The notes under the pieces were generated by a model, which was not told the DNA's origin, searched no databases, and was given only the letters and a program-made list of their open reading frames with translations. This document shows, in pieces, positions 41,044-50,430 of a stretch of DNA of 64,000 nucleotides. The stretch is from Pseudomonas sp. B28(2017). Lineage in GTDB: Bacteria > Pseudomonadota > Gammaproteobacteria > Pseudomonadales > Pseudomonadaceae. Location: positions 62,001-126,000 of the forward strand of contig NZ_NEJH01000006.1 of assembly GCF_002113025.1 (NCBI RefSeq), given 5' to 3'. Numbering within the stretch: the stretch's first letter is position 1; every line of letters begins with the position of its first letter. The translations under genes were made by a program, and so were the position numbers.

Positions 41044-43737
41044 TCAGGCGATTGGACCACGCGGGTAGCGCTTGAGCTTTTCGATCAGCTCGTTGCCCGG
41101 GATCGGACGGTCGAACAGGTAGCCCTGGCCGACGTCGCAGCGGTGACGGCGCAGGAATGACAACTGTTCGGCAGTTTCGATGCCTTCAGCCACGACCTTG
41201 AGTTTCAGGTTGTGGGCCATGGCGATCACCGCGGAGGTGATTTCCATGTCGTCCTGGTTGTCCGGGATTTCGTGGATGAAGCTTCGATCGATCTTAATGA
41301 TGTCGATGGGGAATTTTTTCAAGTAACTGAGCGACGAGTAACCGGTGCCGAAGTCGTCCATGGCCAGGGTCAGGCCCAGGCGCTTGAGCTGGTCGAGCTG
41401 CAAGTGGGTGTCTTCGGTGGCTTCCAGCAGCAGGCCTTCGGTCAGCTCCAGTTCCAGCAAATGAGCGGGCAGGGCTTCTTCCTTGAGAATGTTGGCGATG
41501 GAAGCCACCAGGTCCGGATCGGAGAACTGTTTGGGCGACAGGTTGATCGCCACCTGCAGGTTGCCCAGTCCGGCGACGGTCAGCGCTTTGCTCATGCGGC
41601 AGGCCTGGCGGGCGATCCATTTGCCGATCGGAATGATCAGCCCGGTTTCTTCGGCGACGCTGATGAACTGATCCGGGCGGATCATACCCTTTTCCGGATG
41701 ATCCCAGCGCAGCAGTGCTTCCATCCCCAGCAGGCGCCCGCTGCGCAGGCACAACTTGGGCTGGTAGAACACGTCGAGTTCGTTCTGGGTCAGGGCGCGG
41801 CGCAGGTTGTTTTCGACGAACAGCTTGTAGCTGGCCTCAGCGTTCAGCGCTTCGGTGAACACTTGCACCTGGTGTTTGCCATTGGCCTTGGCCTTGTGCA
41901 GCGCCAGCCCGGCGTTGCGCATCAGGGTTTGCGGGTCGCGTCCGTGCAGCGGCGCGCAGGCCAGGCCCACGGAGCCTGTGACGCTGATCAACTGGTTGTC
42001 GACGAACATCGGTTTGTCGAGGGTCGCCAGTAATTGGTTGGCCACCTGCTGACCCACCGTGAGGTCGCTGTTGTCCAGCAACACGGCGAATTCGTTACTG
42101 GCGAATCGTGCCAGGCTACCGCTTGGGATCAAGCTGTTGCGCAGACGCCGGGCCAGGCTGATCAGCAGTTTGTCGCCGGTCTGGTGGCCGAGGCTGTCGT
42201 TGATCCGCTTGAAGTTGTCGATGTCCACCAGCAACAGGCTGATCGGTGCGTCGCTGTCCCGGGCGAAGCGTTCGTCGAGGTTGCGGATGAACGCCGGGCG
42301 GTTGCCGAGATTGGTCAGGTTGTCCGTGTAGGCCAGGCGCTCGATGCGTTGCTGGGCCAGTTTGGTCTGGGTGATGTCTTCGTAAATGCCGATGTAGTGG
42401 GTCAGCTCGCGGTTGTCGCCGTAGACCTTGGAGATCGACAACTGGCCCCAGTAGGGTTCGAGGTTTTTCCGCCGGCTCTTGAATTCGCCTTGCCAACTGT
42501 TGCTTTTGGCCAGTGCCGAAGGCGCGTCGAACAGCAGTTCGCTGAGGTTCTCCAGGGCCGGCAGTTCCGACAGGCGCTGACCGTGCACTTCTTCTGTGGA
42601 GTACTGGGTGATTGCGGTGAAGCTCGGGTTGACGTACTCCACCACGCCATCGCAGTTGACCAGCAAAAAGGCGTTGGCACTTTGTTCGACCGCGCGCTGA
42701 AACAAGTGCAGGGCGTTGGTGGCGGTTCGCCGGTTGTGGTTACTGATGACCTGGGCAAACTGGTCCGCCAGTTCGCCGGCGAAGGCTATTTCGTCCGACT
42801 GCCAGGCACGGGTTGCACCGGTTTGCTCCAGGCACAAAACGCCGACTACCTGGCCATCGACGCGGATACTGGCGTCGAGCATCGCGTTGACGTCACGCGG
42901 GCGCAGGCTTTCGGCCATCTCCCGGGTGCGCGGGTCGCGCATGGCGTTATGGGCGTCGATGGCTCGACCGGTGTGCAAGGCGTCGAGGTAGTCGGGGAAA
43001 ACGCTGACATCGATTGGCTGCGGCAGCAGGTATTCCTGTCTTGTGCGGTGATAGGCCGAGATCGGCACCAGCATCGAGCCTTCGAGGTGCCACAGGCTGG
43101 CGCAGTCGATTTCGTAAATGTCGCAGGCGCTGCGGGTGATCAGCTCGGCGGCTTCGCGCAGGGAGTCGTTGCTGCTGTAGCGTTGGCGGGTGAGCAGCAG
43201 TATCAGGTCCTGCTGGGCACGCGCCCGGTCCAGATGCAGCAGTTGCTCCTGCTGGGCCCGTTGATTGAGTTCCAGGGCGATTTGCAGGCGCGAGTTCTGG
43301 GTTTCCAGGTCCAGGGCCGGTTGCAGCGGGTCATCCTCGAACAGGCCGTCAATGACCAGCAGGTAGCCGCGCAACAGGTGGCGATTGTGCTGTTTGTAGG
43401 CTTCGCCAAGCTCCAGCAGATTCAGGGAGCCCGAGGCGGTGTGCAAGGTGTAGCGGATCAGGTAATGCGTGCTTTCAGTCAGCTGTTGCTGGACCGCGTC
43501 GTGCAGTAGATAGCGCGCTTCCGGCTCCATCAGGCTGGCGTAGGGCGAGCCCACCAGCGCGCACAGCTCCACGGCTGGCAGGCCGAACTGGCGCTCGCAA
43601 TTGGGATCGAGAAACAGCAGCGCCCAGCTGGGTTCATTAAGCCGTTCGAAACGCAGCATGCCGAGCCGCGAGGGCACAGGCAACTGCGTCACTACCTCGG
43701 CCACCATACGGCTGGCGGCATCGGGTTGGCTTTTCAT
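41044..43737 (-). CDS. dipA: Cyclic-di-GMP phosphodiesterase DipA-like (PAS-GAF-PAS-GGDEF-EAL)
   Basis: Cytosolic protein of 897 aa. An N-terminal PAS-like part is followed by a GAF domain (about residues 185-330), a second PAS (about 340-455), a GGDEF domain and an EAL domain. The GGDEF motif is degenerate (RFASNEF), so cyclase activity is not expected. The EAL domain is complete: EALLRW from Glu673, INLSPKQF, ELTEG, DDFGTGYSS, IKIDRSF, AEGIE, GQGYLF. It should hydrolyse c-di-GMP. From memory, this layout and the position next to msrA and aceF match PA5017 (DipA), needed for biofilm dispersal in P. aeruginosa. Confidence 0.9.
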   Translation of the reverse strand: MKSQPDAASRMVAEVVTQLPVPSRLGMLRFERLNEPSWALLFLDPNCERQFGLPAVELCALVGSPYASLMEPEARYLLHDAVQQQLTESTHYLIRYTLHTASGSLNLLELGEAYKQHNRHLLRGYLLVIDGLFEDDPLQPALDLETQNSRLQIALELNQRAQQEQLLHLDRARAQQDLILLLTRQRYSSNDSLREAAELITRSACDIYEIDCASLWHLEGSMLVPISAYHRTRQEYLLPQPIDVSVFPDYLDALHTGRAIDAHNAMRDPRTREMAESLRPRDVNAMLDASIRVDGQVVGVLCLEQTGATRAWQSDEIAFAGELADQFAQVISNHNRRTATNALHLFQRAVEQSANAFLLVNCDGVVEYVNPSFTAITQYSTEEVHGQRLSELPALENLSELLFDAPSALAKSNSWQGEFKSRRKNLEPYWGQLSISKVYGDNRELTHYIGIYEDITQTKLAQQRIERLAYTDNLTNLGNRPAFIRNLDERFARDSDAPISLLLVDIDNFKRINDSLGHQTGDKLLISLARRLRNSLIPSGSLARFASNEFAVLLDNSDLTVGQQVANQLLATLDKPMFVDNQLISVTGSVGLACAPLHGRDPQTLMRNAGLALHKAKANGKHQVQVFTEALNAEASYKLFVENNLRRALTQNELDVFYQPKLCLRSGRLLGMEALLRWDHPEKGMIRPDQFISVAEETGLIIPIGKWIARQACRMSKALTVAGLGNLQVAINLSPKQFSDPDLVASIANILKEEALPAHLLELELTEGLLLEATEDTHLQLDQLKRLGLTLAMDDFGTGYSSLSYLKKFPIDIIKIDRSFIHEIPDNQDDMEITSAVIAMAHNLKLKVVAEGIETAEQLSFLRRHRCDVGQGYLFDRPIPGNELIEKLKRYPRGPIA

Positions 43738-43968
43738 ATGGAGGGAAACTCGCTTCGAATATGCTGAACGCGCTGGGCTCTCGCCCTCTTTACTGTTGCC
43801 TGCGGCAAGGTTGCATCATTGCGACACCGACTGACAAGAGAGATGAAGGCCAAGTGCTATAAGAATATGTCGGCAACGAAGTGAAATTCTGGAGTGACGG
43901 GGGTAAAACCGGTCGCCATGGGGGCTGGAAAATGTTGAATACGCCCCACATGGCGAGTCATGCCGCCA
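43738..43968. other. Intergenic region between PhoD-like gene and dipA
   Basis: Gap of 231 bp between co-directional genes (the PhoD-like gene is upstream). It should hold the dipA promoter and the 3' end of the PhoD-like transcript. No hairpin with a U-run and no gene was found by eye. Confidence 0.4.
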
Positions 43969-45345
43969 TCAGACCAATGGGATGGTGACCGGCTGAAGAT
44001 TCTGTCCGGTGTTATCGAAGAAACCTACGGTGATCCGGTTGCCCTCAACGGTGATGCGCGCGAAGTTGTCTGTGCCGATGACCTTGTTGCTGGTCAGGGC
44101 AAGATTGTAGCTGCCAGTGCCGACGGTGGTCAGCGGCTTGTCCAGGATGAAGTCGGCCGTTTTGGCATAAGGCAGCAGGGTGGTGTTGCACAGTGGCGAA
44201 GACACGATGGTATGCACAACAAAGTCTTTGTCCTCGGAGTGGGTCAATCGACTGGTCATCGAGCCGTGCACGTCACCGGAAACGAAAACAACGTTTTTGA
44301 TCTTGTTCAAGCGAATGAACTCCAGGAGCCTGTTCCGCTGCTTGGGGAAGGACTTCCAGGCATCGCCGCCGTCGTTTTTCAGGTCGGGGTAAAACATGAC
44401 CGACGTAACGATGAATTTGACTTTGGCGTTGCTGGTCAACAACCAGTCGGTCAGGGCTTTCTCTTGGGTGTGATCCATCAGTCGTCGATCATTAGGTGAC
44501 AGATTGCGTTGGGTGCGAGTGTCAGTCACGAACCACTCAAGGTTGCCGTTAGTAAACTGATACCAATAGTGCTCAAGTTTGCGATTGATAGTGTTGTCAG
44601 GTGCCAGTGTATAAGCTGGACTGTGGCGGCATTGATAAAGCTGATAAGCCTTCATTGCGTTGTCGTACAGCTCATCATCGTTTGGCGCGCGCTTGGCGGG
44701 CCAGTTATCTTCGATTTCATGGTCATCAAGAATCATGTATGTGGGGGTGTTACTCATTATGTTCCTGATATGAGGTTGTGAAAAAGCCGCGCGGTATTTC
44801 CGCAGAAAATCTGAAAGTTTTCGGTCTGGAAAGGCAAAGTTAAGATCGTCGGCATAAACCTGATCGCCGACCATCACCAGGCCGTCGGTACGAAGGTTTT
44901 GATCAGCCATTACCTTGAAGATCCGATCCCCTCGTTGCGGATCCACAGCCTCTTTCGCGGTCAGGTTGAGGTAGCGGCATGAGCCAATTATGTAGCTGCG
45001 CTTGATGTCGGATTGCGCCGAGACGGTCCAGAAAGTGTGTTCTTGCTCGGGCCATGCAAAAGAGATGTCTTGCGGTCTGGTTGAACTGGCGGGGCTGCAC
45101 CAGCCGGCCTGGTAAGTATATTTCATACTCGGTTGCAGATTGCTCAATACCACAACACCGGTCGTATCGTCGTTTGCCGGAAGTTCGGAGAAGTGTGGGG
45201 TGGACCATTTAAGTTCTCCGGTTCGCCGGTAACGAATAACCGCCAGCGCTGTGGTGTTGCTAGTTGTGCCGGCCAACATAATGCGAGCTTCGTTATGTGT
45301 GGTGTGACCAAGAATAGGGCCGACAATCGGGGTGTTAAGTTTCAT
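43969..45345 (-). CDS. PhoD-like phosphatase/phosphodiesterase without signal peptide
   Basis: Metallophosphatase of 458 aa of the PhoD family. It has an N-terminal beta-sandwich-like domain (about residues 1-110) followed by the catalytic domain with metal-binding blocks GSCRYL, VGDQVYADD, LDDHEIEDNW and VSGDVHGS. PhoD enzymes act on phosphodiesters. Most are Tat-exported, but this N-terminus (MKLNTPIVGPILGHTTHNEA) has no twin-arginine signal, so cytosolic action is expected. The gene and its upstream flank are visibly AT-richer than neighbours, and codon use is less GC-biased, suggesting horizontal acquisition. Confidence 0.82.
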   Translation of the reverse strand: MKLNTPIVGPILGHTTHNEARIMLAGTTSNTTALAVIRYRRTGELKWSTPHFSELPANDDTTGVVVLSNLQPSMKYTYQAGWCSPASSTRPQDISFAWPEQEHTFWTVSAQSDIKRSYIIGSCRYLNLTAKEAVDPQRGDRIFKVMADQNLRTDGLVMVGDQVYADDLNFAFPDRKLSDFLRKYRAAFSQPHIRNIMSNTPTYMILDDHEIEDNWPAKRAPNDDELYDNAMKAYQLYQCRHSPAYTLAPDNTINRKLEHYWYQFTNGNLEWFVTDTRTQRNLSPNDRRLMDHTQEKALTDWLLTSNAKVKFIVTSVMFYPDLKNDGGDAWKSFPKQRNRLLEFIRLNKIKNVVFVSGDVHGSMTSRLTHSEDKDFVVHTIVSSPLCNTTLLPYAKTADFILDKPLTTVGTGSYNLALTSNKVIGTDNFARITVEGNRITVGFFDNTGQNLQPVTIPLV

Positions 45346-45544
45346 ATTCGATTCCGTCCGATAAGTTATTAGTTGTGTTGCGCAACGAAGTTAACTTTAA
45401 GTAGCTGCGTAGCTGGTTGCCTGTCGGATGATGGTGTTTTCTTATGTAGTATTTGTGAGCGCTAGTTGTCGTACTTCTGCGCTGCTAAAGTTGTGGTGTA
45501 CTTTTATTTTCTGTAAGAAACTATTGCATTGATAAATACAGGGC

Positions 45545-45572
45545 AAAAAAAAGCCCCGCCAAATTGGCGGGG
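45545..45572 (-). terminator. Rho-independent terminator of the aceE-aceF operon
   Basis: Read on the minus strand: CCCCGCC (45572-45566), a 5-base loop, GGCGGGG (45560-45554), then a run of eight Us after a C. It lies about 70 bp after the aceF stop. Confidence 0.9.
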
Positions 45573-45612
45573 TTGAGGTACGAGCGTGGCGCTCGGAAAC
45601 GTGGAACGCAAT

Positions 45613-45636
45613 CGGCCCTCCGATGAAGGAGGGCCG
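45613..45636. repeat. Hairpin just after the aceF stop
   Basis: CGGCCCTCC (45613-45621) pairs with GGAGGGCCG (45628-45636) across a 6-base loop, 8 bp past the aceF stop and before the true terminator. No U-run, so it probably protects the 3' end instead of terminating. Confidence 0.6.
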
Positions 45637-45643
45637 GTCGGTG

Positions 45644-47611
45644 TTACAGGAGCATGGTGCGGATGTCGCCCAGCAGGTCGCTCAGACGCTTGGTGAAGCG
45701 TGCAGCAGCGGCGCCATTGATCACACGGTGATCGTAGGACAGCGACAGTGGCAGCATCAGTTTCGGCTGGAAGGCTTTGCCGTCCCAGACTGGCTGGATG
45801 GTTGCCTTGGAGACACCGAGGATCGCCACTTCCGGCGCGTTGACGATCGGCGTGAAGCCGGTGCCGCCAATGTGGCCGAGGCTGGAAATGGTGAAGCAGG
45901 CGCCTTGCATCTCGTCCGACGAGAGCTTCTTGGTCCGGGCTTTTTCAGCCAGGGAAGCTGCTTCGGCCGCCAGTTGCAGCAGGCTCTTCTGGTCGACGTT
46001 CTTGATGACCGGTACCAGCAGGCCATCCGGCGTGTCGACGGCGAAGCCGATGTTCACGTATTTCTTGCGGATGATCGCTTTGCCGCTTGGTGCCAGCGAG
46101 CTGTTGAAGTCCGGCAGTTCCTTGAGCAGGTGTGCGCAGGACTTGAGCAGCAACGGCAGGACGGTCAGCTTGACGCCGGCCTTCTCTGCAGCGGCTTTCT
46201 GGGCAACACGGAACGCTTCGAGTTCGGTGATATCCGCCGAGTCGAACTGCGTCACGTGCGGCACGTTCAGCCAGCTGCGGTGCAGGTTGGCAGCGCCGAC
46301 CTGCATCAGGCGGGTCATCGGCACTTCTTCGATTTCACCGAAACGGCTGAAGTCCACGACCGGAATCGGCGGGATGCCCGCGCCACCGGTTGCGCCAGCA
46401 GCGGCCGGTGCTTCCTTGGCCTTCTGCATCATGGCTTTGACGTAGACCTGCACGTCTTCTTTCAGGATGCGACCGTGCGGACCGCTGGCGCCGACGGCGC
46501 TCAGCTCGACGCCGAATTCGCGGGCCAGTTGACGCACGGCAGGGCCGGCGTGAACCTTGGCACCCGGCTTGGCTGGGGCTGCGACCGGGGCAGCAACAGG
46601 TGCGGCCGCGGCAGGTGCTGCAGCGGCTGGGGCCGGAGCGCTCGGAGCAGCAGCGCCAGGTGCGGTCGCAGCAACAGGTGCAGCAGGAGCAGCGCCTTTG
46701 ACTTTCAGCTTGAGTATCAGGTCGCCGGTACCGACTTCGTCATCGAGCTTGATGGAAATGCTTTCCACCACGCCAGCGGCAGGCGACGGGATTTCCATGC
46801 TCGCCTTGTCGGATTCCAGGGTGATCAGCGACTGGTCGGCGACAACGGTGTCGCCGGCCTTGACCAGGACTTCGATGATCTTGGCCTTGCCTGCCGAGCC
46901 GATGTCCGGAACGTGGATGTCCTGAACGCTGTCGGCTACCGGTGCAGCCGGGGCGGCAGCGGCAGGTGCTGGAGCAGCGGCGGCAGGTGCAGCAGTCTGA
47001 GCAGGAGCGGCAGCAGCCGGCGCAGCAGCGCCCGCCACTTCCAGGTCCAGGATCAGGTCGCCGGTGCCGACTTCGTCGTTGAGCTTGACGCTGATGGCCT
47101 TGACCACGCCAGCGGCAGGCGATGGGATCTCCATGCTGGCCTTGTCGGATTCCAGGGTGATCAGCGACTGATCAGCCGCGACGGTATCGCCGACCTTGAC
47201 CTGGATCTCGATGATCTGGGCCTTGCCCGACGAACCGATGTCCGGCACGTGCACTTGCTGAACCGAAGTGGCAGCCGGCGCAGCGGCAGGAGCTGGAGCA
47301 GCGGCTGGCTTCTCTGCGGCCTTTGCTGCTGGCGCTGCGGCAGTCGCAGGAGACTGTGCAGAAGCGGGGGCAGCGGCACCTTCGACTTCCAGCTCCAGCA
47401 GTTCGTCGCCTTCTTTCAGGCGATCGCCCAGCTTCACTTTCAGGCTCTTGATGATACCGGCCTTCGGCGCAGGCACTTCCATGCTCGCCTTGTCCGATTC
47501 CAGTGTCAGGATGCTCTGGTCGGCTTCGATACGGTCGCCGACCTTCACAAACAGTTCAATTACTTCACCTTCACCGCTGCCGATGTCAGGTACGCGAATG
47601 AGTTCGCTCAC
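45644..47611 (-). CDS. aceF: Pyruvate dehydrogenase E2, dihydrolipoamide acetyltransferase (three lipoyl domains)
   Basis: E2 subunit of 655 aa forming the PDH core. Three lipoyl domains each carry the ESDKASM motif (first lipoyl Lys at 41). They are joined by long Ala/Pro linkers and followed by an E3/E1-binding domain (GPAVRQLAREFGVELSAVG) and the catalytic acetyltransferase domain ending with SYDHRVINGAAAARF. It accepts the acetyl group from E1 and passes it to CoA. Domains 2 and 3 are nearly identical (EIPSPAAGVV, DEVGTGDLIL), unlike domain 1. P. aeruginosa AceF, as I recall, has two lipoyl domains. The gene follows aceE by 11 bp. Confidence 0.97.
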   Translation of the reverse strand: MSELIRVPDIGSGEGEVIELFVKVGDRIEADQSILTLESDKASMEVPAPKAGIIKSLKVKLGDRLKEGDELLELEVEGAAAPASAQSPATAAAPAAKAAEKPAAAPAPAAAPAATSVQQVHVPDIGSSGKAQIIEIQVKVGDTVAADQSLITLESDKASMEIPSPAAGVVKAISVKLNDEVGTGDLILDLEVAGAAAPAAAAPAQTAAPAAAAPAPAAAAPAAPVADSVQDIHVPDIGSAGKAKIIEVLVKAGDTVVADQSLITLESDKASMEIPSPAAGVVESISIKLDDEVGTGDLILKLKVKGAAPAAPVAATAPGAAAPSAPAPAAAAPAAAAPVAAPVAAPAKPGAKVHAGPAVRQLAREFGVELSAVGASGPHGRILKEDVQVYVKAMMQKAKEAPAAAGATGGAGIPPIPVVDFSRFGEIEEVPMTRLMQVGAANLHRSWLNVPHVTQFDSADITELEAFRVAQKAAAEKAGVKLTVLPLLLKSCAHLLKELPDFNSSLAPSGKAIIRKKYVNIGFAVDTPDGLLVPVIKNVDQKSLLQLAAEAASLAEKARTKKLSSDEMQGACFTISSLGHIGGTGFTPIVNAPEVAILGVSKATIQPVWDGKAFQPKLMLPLSLSYDHRVINGAAAARFTKRLSDLLGDIRTMLL

Positions 47612-47622
47612 AGAATCTCTCC

Positions 47623-50268
47623 TCAGCAGTCCAGTGGGTTGCGTTTTTCCGGGTTGATACCGAACTTGGCGATGGCCTCGGCCACCACCTTGGGTTCGAT
47701 GTCGCCACGGTCAGCCAGTGCTTCCAGGGCTGCCAACACCACGAAATGACGGTCGACTTCGAAGAAATGACGCAGTTTCTTGCGGCTGTCGCTGCGGCCG
47801 AAACCGTCGGTGCCCAGGACTTTGAATTCCTTGGACGGTACCCACTGACGGATCTGCTCGGCGAACAGTTTCATGTAGTCGGTAGACGCGATGACCGGAC
47901 CCTTACGGCCGTTCAGGCACTCTTCGACGTAGCTCAGCTTGGGCTTCTGGCCCGGGTGCAGACGGTTGGTGCGCTCAACGGCCAGGCCGTCGCGACGCAG
48001 TTCGTTGAAGCTGGTAACGCTCCACACGTCGGCGCCGACGTTGAACTCTTCGCGCAGGATCTTCGCTGCTTCACGGACTTCACGCAGGATGGTGCCGGAG
48101 CCCATCAGTTGAACGTGGTGTGCCGCTTCGCGGGTGTCTTCTTCGAGCAGGTACATGCCTTTCTTGATGCCTTCTTCGGCACCGACCGGCATGGCTGGCT
48201 GCTGGTACGACTCGTTCATCACGGTGATGTAGTAGAAGACGTCCTGTTGCTCTTCGGTCATCTTCTTCATGCCGTCCTGAATGATCACCGCCAGCTCGTA
48301 GCCGTAGGTTGGATCGTAGGTGCGGCAGTTCGGGATGGTGGCAGCCAGCAGGTGGCTGTGACCGTCTTCGTGTTGCAGGCCTTCACCGTTCAGGGTGGTG
48401 CGGCCGGCGGTGCCGCCGATCAGGAAGCCACGGGTGCGGCTGTCGCCAGCGGCCCAGGCCAGGTCGCCGATACGCTGGAAGCCGAACATCGAGTAGAAGA
48501 TGTAGAACGGCAGCATCGGCTGGTTGTGGCTGGAGTACGAAGTACCGGCAGCGATGAAGGAGCTCATGGCGCCCGCTTCGTTGATGCCTTCTTCGAGGAT
48601 CTGGCCCTTCTGGTCTTCCTTGTAGAACATCACCTGGTCTTTATCGACTGGCTCGTAGAGCTGGCCGACGGAGGAGTAGATGCCCAACTGACGGAACATG
48701 CCTTCCATACCAAAGGTACGGGCTTCGTCCGGGATGATCGGTACGATGCGCGGGCCGATTTCCTTGTCCTTGACCAGTTGCGCGAGGATCCGCACGAAGG
48801 CCATGGTGGTGGAGATTTCACGGTCGCCCGAGCCGTCCAGGATCGCCTTGAGGGTATCCAGTGGAGGGGTCGGGATGTTGAAGCTATGCGCGCGACGCTG
48901 TGGTACGAAACCACCCAGCGCATTGCGACGCTCGGCCAGGTAACGGGCTTCGGCGCTGCCTTCTTCCGGTTTGAAGAACGGCAGGTTCTCCAGCTCTTCG
49001 TCCTTGACCGGGATGTCGAAACGATCGCGGAACAACTTCAGGCTGTCGACATCGACTTTCTTGGTGTTGTGCGCAGTGTTTTTCGCTTCGCCGGCACCGG
49101 TGCCATAACCCTTGATGGTCTTGGCCAGGATGACGGTCGGTTGTTCCTTGTGGTTGACCGCTTCGTGGTACGCCGCGTAGACCTTGTACGGGTCGTGGCC
49201 GCCACGGTTGAGTTTCCAGATCTCGTCGTCGGACAGGTCGGCAACCATCGCCTTGAGTTCCGGCGTGTTGAAGAAGTGTTCACGGACGAACGCGCCGTCT
49301 TTGGCTTTGTAGTTCTGGTACTCGCCGTCGATGACTTCGTCCATGCGGCGTTGCAGGATACCGTCGACGTCCTTGGCCAGCAGTGGGTCCCAGAAACGGC
49401 CCCAGATGACTTTGGTCACGTTCCACTGAGCACCGCGGAACACGCCTTCGAGTTCCTGGATGATCTTGCCGTTGCCGCGAACCGGGCCGTCGAGGCGCTG
49501 CAGGTTGCAGTTGATGACGAAGATCAGGTTGTCGAGCTTCTCGCGGCCGGCCAGGGAGATGGCACCCAGGGATTCCGGCTCGTCGCACTCGCCGTCGCCC
49601 AGGAAGCACCAGACTTTCTGTTTGCCTGGCTGGATGAAGCCACGGTGTTCCAGGTACTTCATGAAGCGTGCCTGGTAGATGGCCTGGATCGGGCCCAGAC
49701 CCATGGATACGGTCGGGAACTGCCAGAAGTCAGGCATCAGCCAAGGGTGCGGGTAGGACGACAGGCCCTGGCCGTCGACTTCCTGGCGGAAGTTGTTCAT
49801 CTGGTCTTCGGTGATACGGCCTTCCATGAATGCGCGGGCGTAAACGCCTGGCGAGGTGTGCCCCTGGAAGTAGATCAGGTCGCCGCCGTGTTCGTCGGTC
49901 GGGGCCTGGAAGAAGTAGTTGAAGCCGATGTCATACAGGGTCGCACTGGAAGCGAAGCTGGAGATGTGACCGCCGAGGTCAGAATCTTTCAGGTTCGTAC
50001 GCATTACCATGGCCATCGCGTTCCAGCGTACCAGCGAGCGAATGCGGCGTTCCATGAACAGGTCGCCAGGCATGCGTGCTTCGTGGGTAACGGGGATCGT
50101 GTTGCGATAAGGCGTGGTGATGGCGTAAGGCAACTGCGAACCGCTGCGGGTCGCGAGTTCACCCATACGGGTCATCAGATAGTGAGCACGGTCTTCGCCT
50201 TCTTTGTCGAGAACCGATTCCAGGGCGTCCAGCCATTCCTGGGTTTCGACGGGATCGAGGTCTTGCAT
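47623..50268 (-). CDS. aceE: Pyruvate dehydrogenase E1 component (homodimeric)
   Basis: TPP-dependent E1 of 881 aa, the usual length for the homodimeric proteobacterial type. The thiamine diphosphate motif runs from GDGECDEPESLG to NCNLQRLDGP. Other family blocks are KTIKGYGTGAGE and the C-terminal GTDGFGRSDSRKKLRHFFEV. It decarboxylates pyruvate and acetylates the E2 lipoyl groups. It is first in the aceE-aceF operon. A pair of 15-bp palindromes lies upstream (50379-50393, 50431-50445). Confidence 0.97.
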   Translation of the reverse strand: MQDLDPVETQEWLDALESVLDKEGEDRAHYLMTRMGELATRSGSQLPYAITTPYRNTIPVTHEARMPGDLFMERRIRSLVRWNAMAMVMRTNLKDSDLGGHISSFASSATLYDIGFNYFFQAPTDEHGGDLIYFQGHTSPGVYARAFMEGRITEDQMNNFRQEVDGQGLSSYPHPWLMPDFWQFPTVSMGLGPIQAIYQARFMKYLEHRGFIQPGKQKVWCFLGDGECDEPESLGAISLAGREKLDNLIFVINCNLQRLDGPVRGNGKIIQELEGVFRGAQWNVTKVIWGRFWDPLLAKDVDGILQRRMDEVIDGEYQNYKAKDGAFVREHFFNTPELKAMVADLSDDEIWKLNRGGHDPYKVYAAYHEAVNHKEQPTVILAKTIKGYGTGAGEAKNTAHNTKKVDVDSLKLFRDRFDIPVKDEELENLPFFKPEEGSAEARYLAERRNALGGFVPQRRAHSFNIPTPPLDTLKAILDGSGDREISTTMAFVRILAQLVKDKEIGPRIVPIIPDEARTFGMEGMFRQLGIYSSVGQLYEPVDKDQVMFYKEDQKGQILEEGINEAGAMSSFIAAGTSYSSHNQPMLPFYIFYSMFGFQRIGDLAWAAGDSRTRGFLIGGTAGRTTLNGEGLQHEDGHSHLLAATIPNCRTYDPTYGYELAVIIQDGMKKMTEEQQDVFYYITVMNESYQQPAMPVGAEEGIKKGMYLLEEDTREAAHHVQLMGSGTILREVREAAKILREEFNVGADVWSVTSFNELRRDGLAVERTNRLHPGQKPKLSYVEECLNGRKGPVIASTDYMKLFAEQIRQWVPSKEFKVLGTDGFGRSDSRKKLRHFFEVDRHFVVLAALEALADRGDIEPKVVAEAIAKFGINPEKRNPLDC

Positions 50269-50378
50269 GGCTTGCTCCAGGGCGGAAAGGCTACCAGAAT
50301 CGGTTGCCTGAGTTAGCGACTGGCCTTGTGGGCAGACGTTATGAATTCTTGGATTGCCGACAGGTTGTTCCGGCGGCG

Positions 50379-50393
50379 TGTAGTTTTACTACA
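50379..50393. promoter_or_regulatory. Palindromic operator candidate 1 upstream of aceE
   Basis: Perfect TGTAGT-TTT-ACTACA, about 110 bp upstream of the aceE start. A related palindrome lies 52 bp away centre to centre. It resembles a dimeric (GntR-like) regulator site, but the regulator is not identifiable from the window. Confidence 0.6.
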
Positions 50394-50430
50394 AATCTTC
50401 CGGCATTTCAGCCCGGCTAATGTATATACG

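Larger units (their letters stand above)
45346..45643. other. AT-rich intergenic region between aceF and the PhoD-like gene
   Basis: About 298 bp, much of it AT-rich (for example near 45440-45540), holding the upstream region of the PhoD-like gene and two hairpins downstream of aceF (45545-45572, 45613-45636). No ORF with coding character was seen. Confidence 0.6.

Noticed and set aside
46560..47400. Possible satellite or CRISPR-like repeat
   Set aside because: The repetition is explained by duplicated lipoyl domains and Ala/Pro linkers in aceF; no spacer-repeat periodicity.
45623..47749. Gly/Arg/Cys-rich long frame antisense to aceF
   Set aside because: The apparent repeat richness mirrors the Ala/Pro linkers and lipoyl repeats of AceF on the other strand.
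47746..50316. Open frame of 856 codons antisense to aceE
   Set aside because: Shadow of a highly expressed, codon-biased gene; no recognisable motif or ribosome-binding site.
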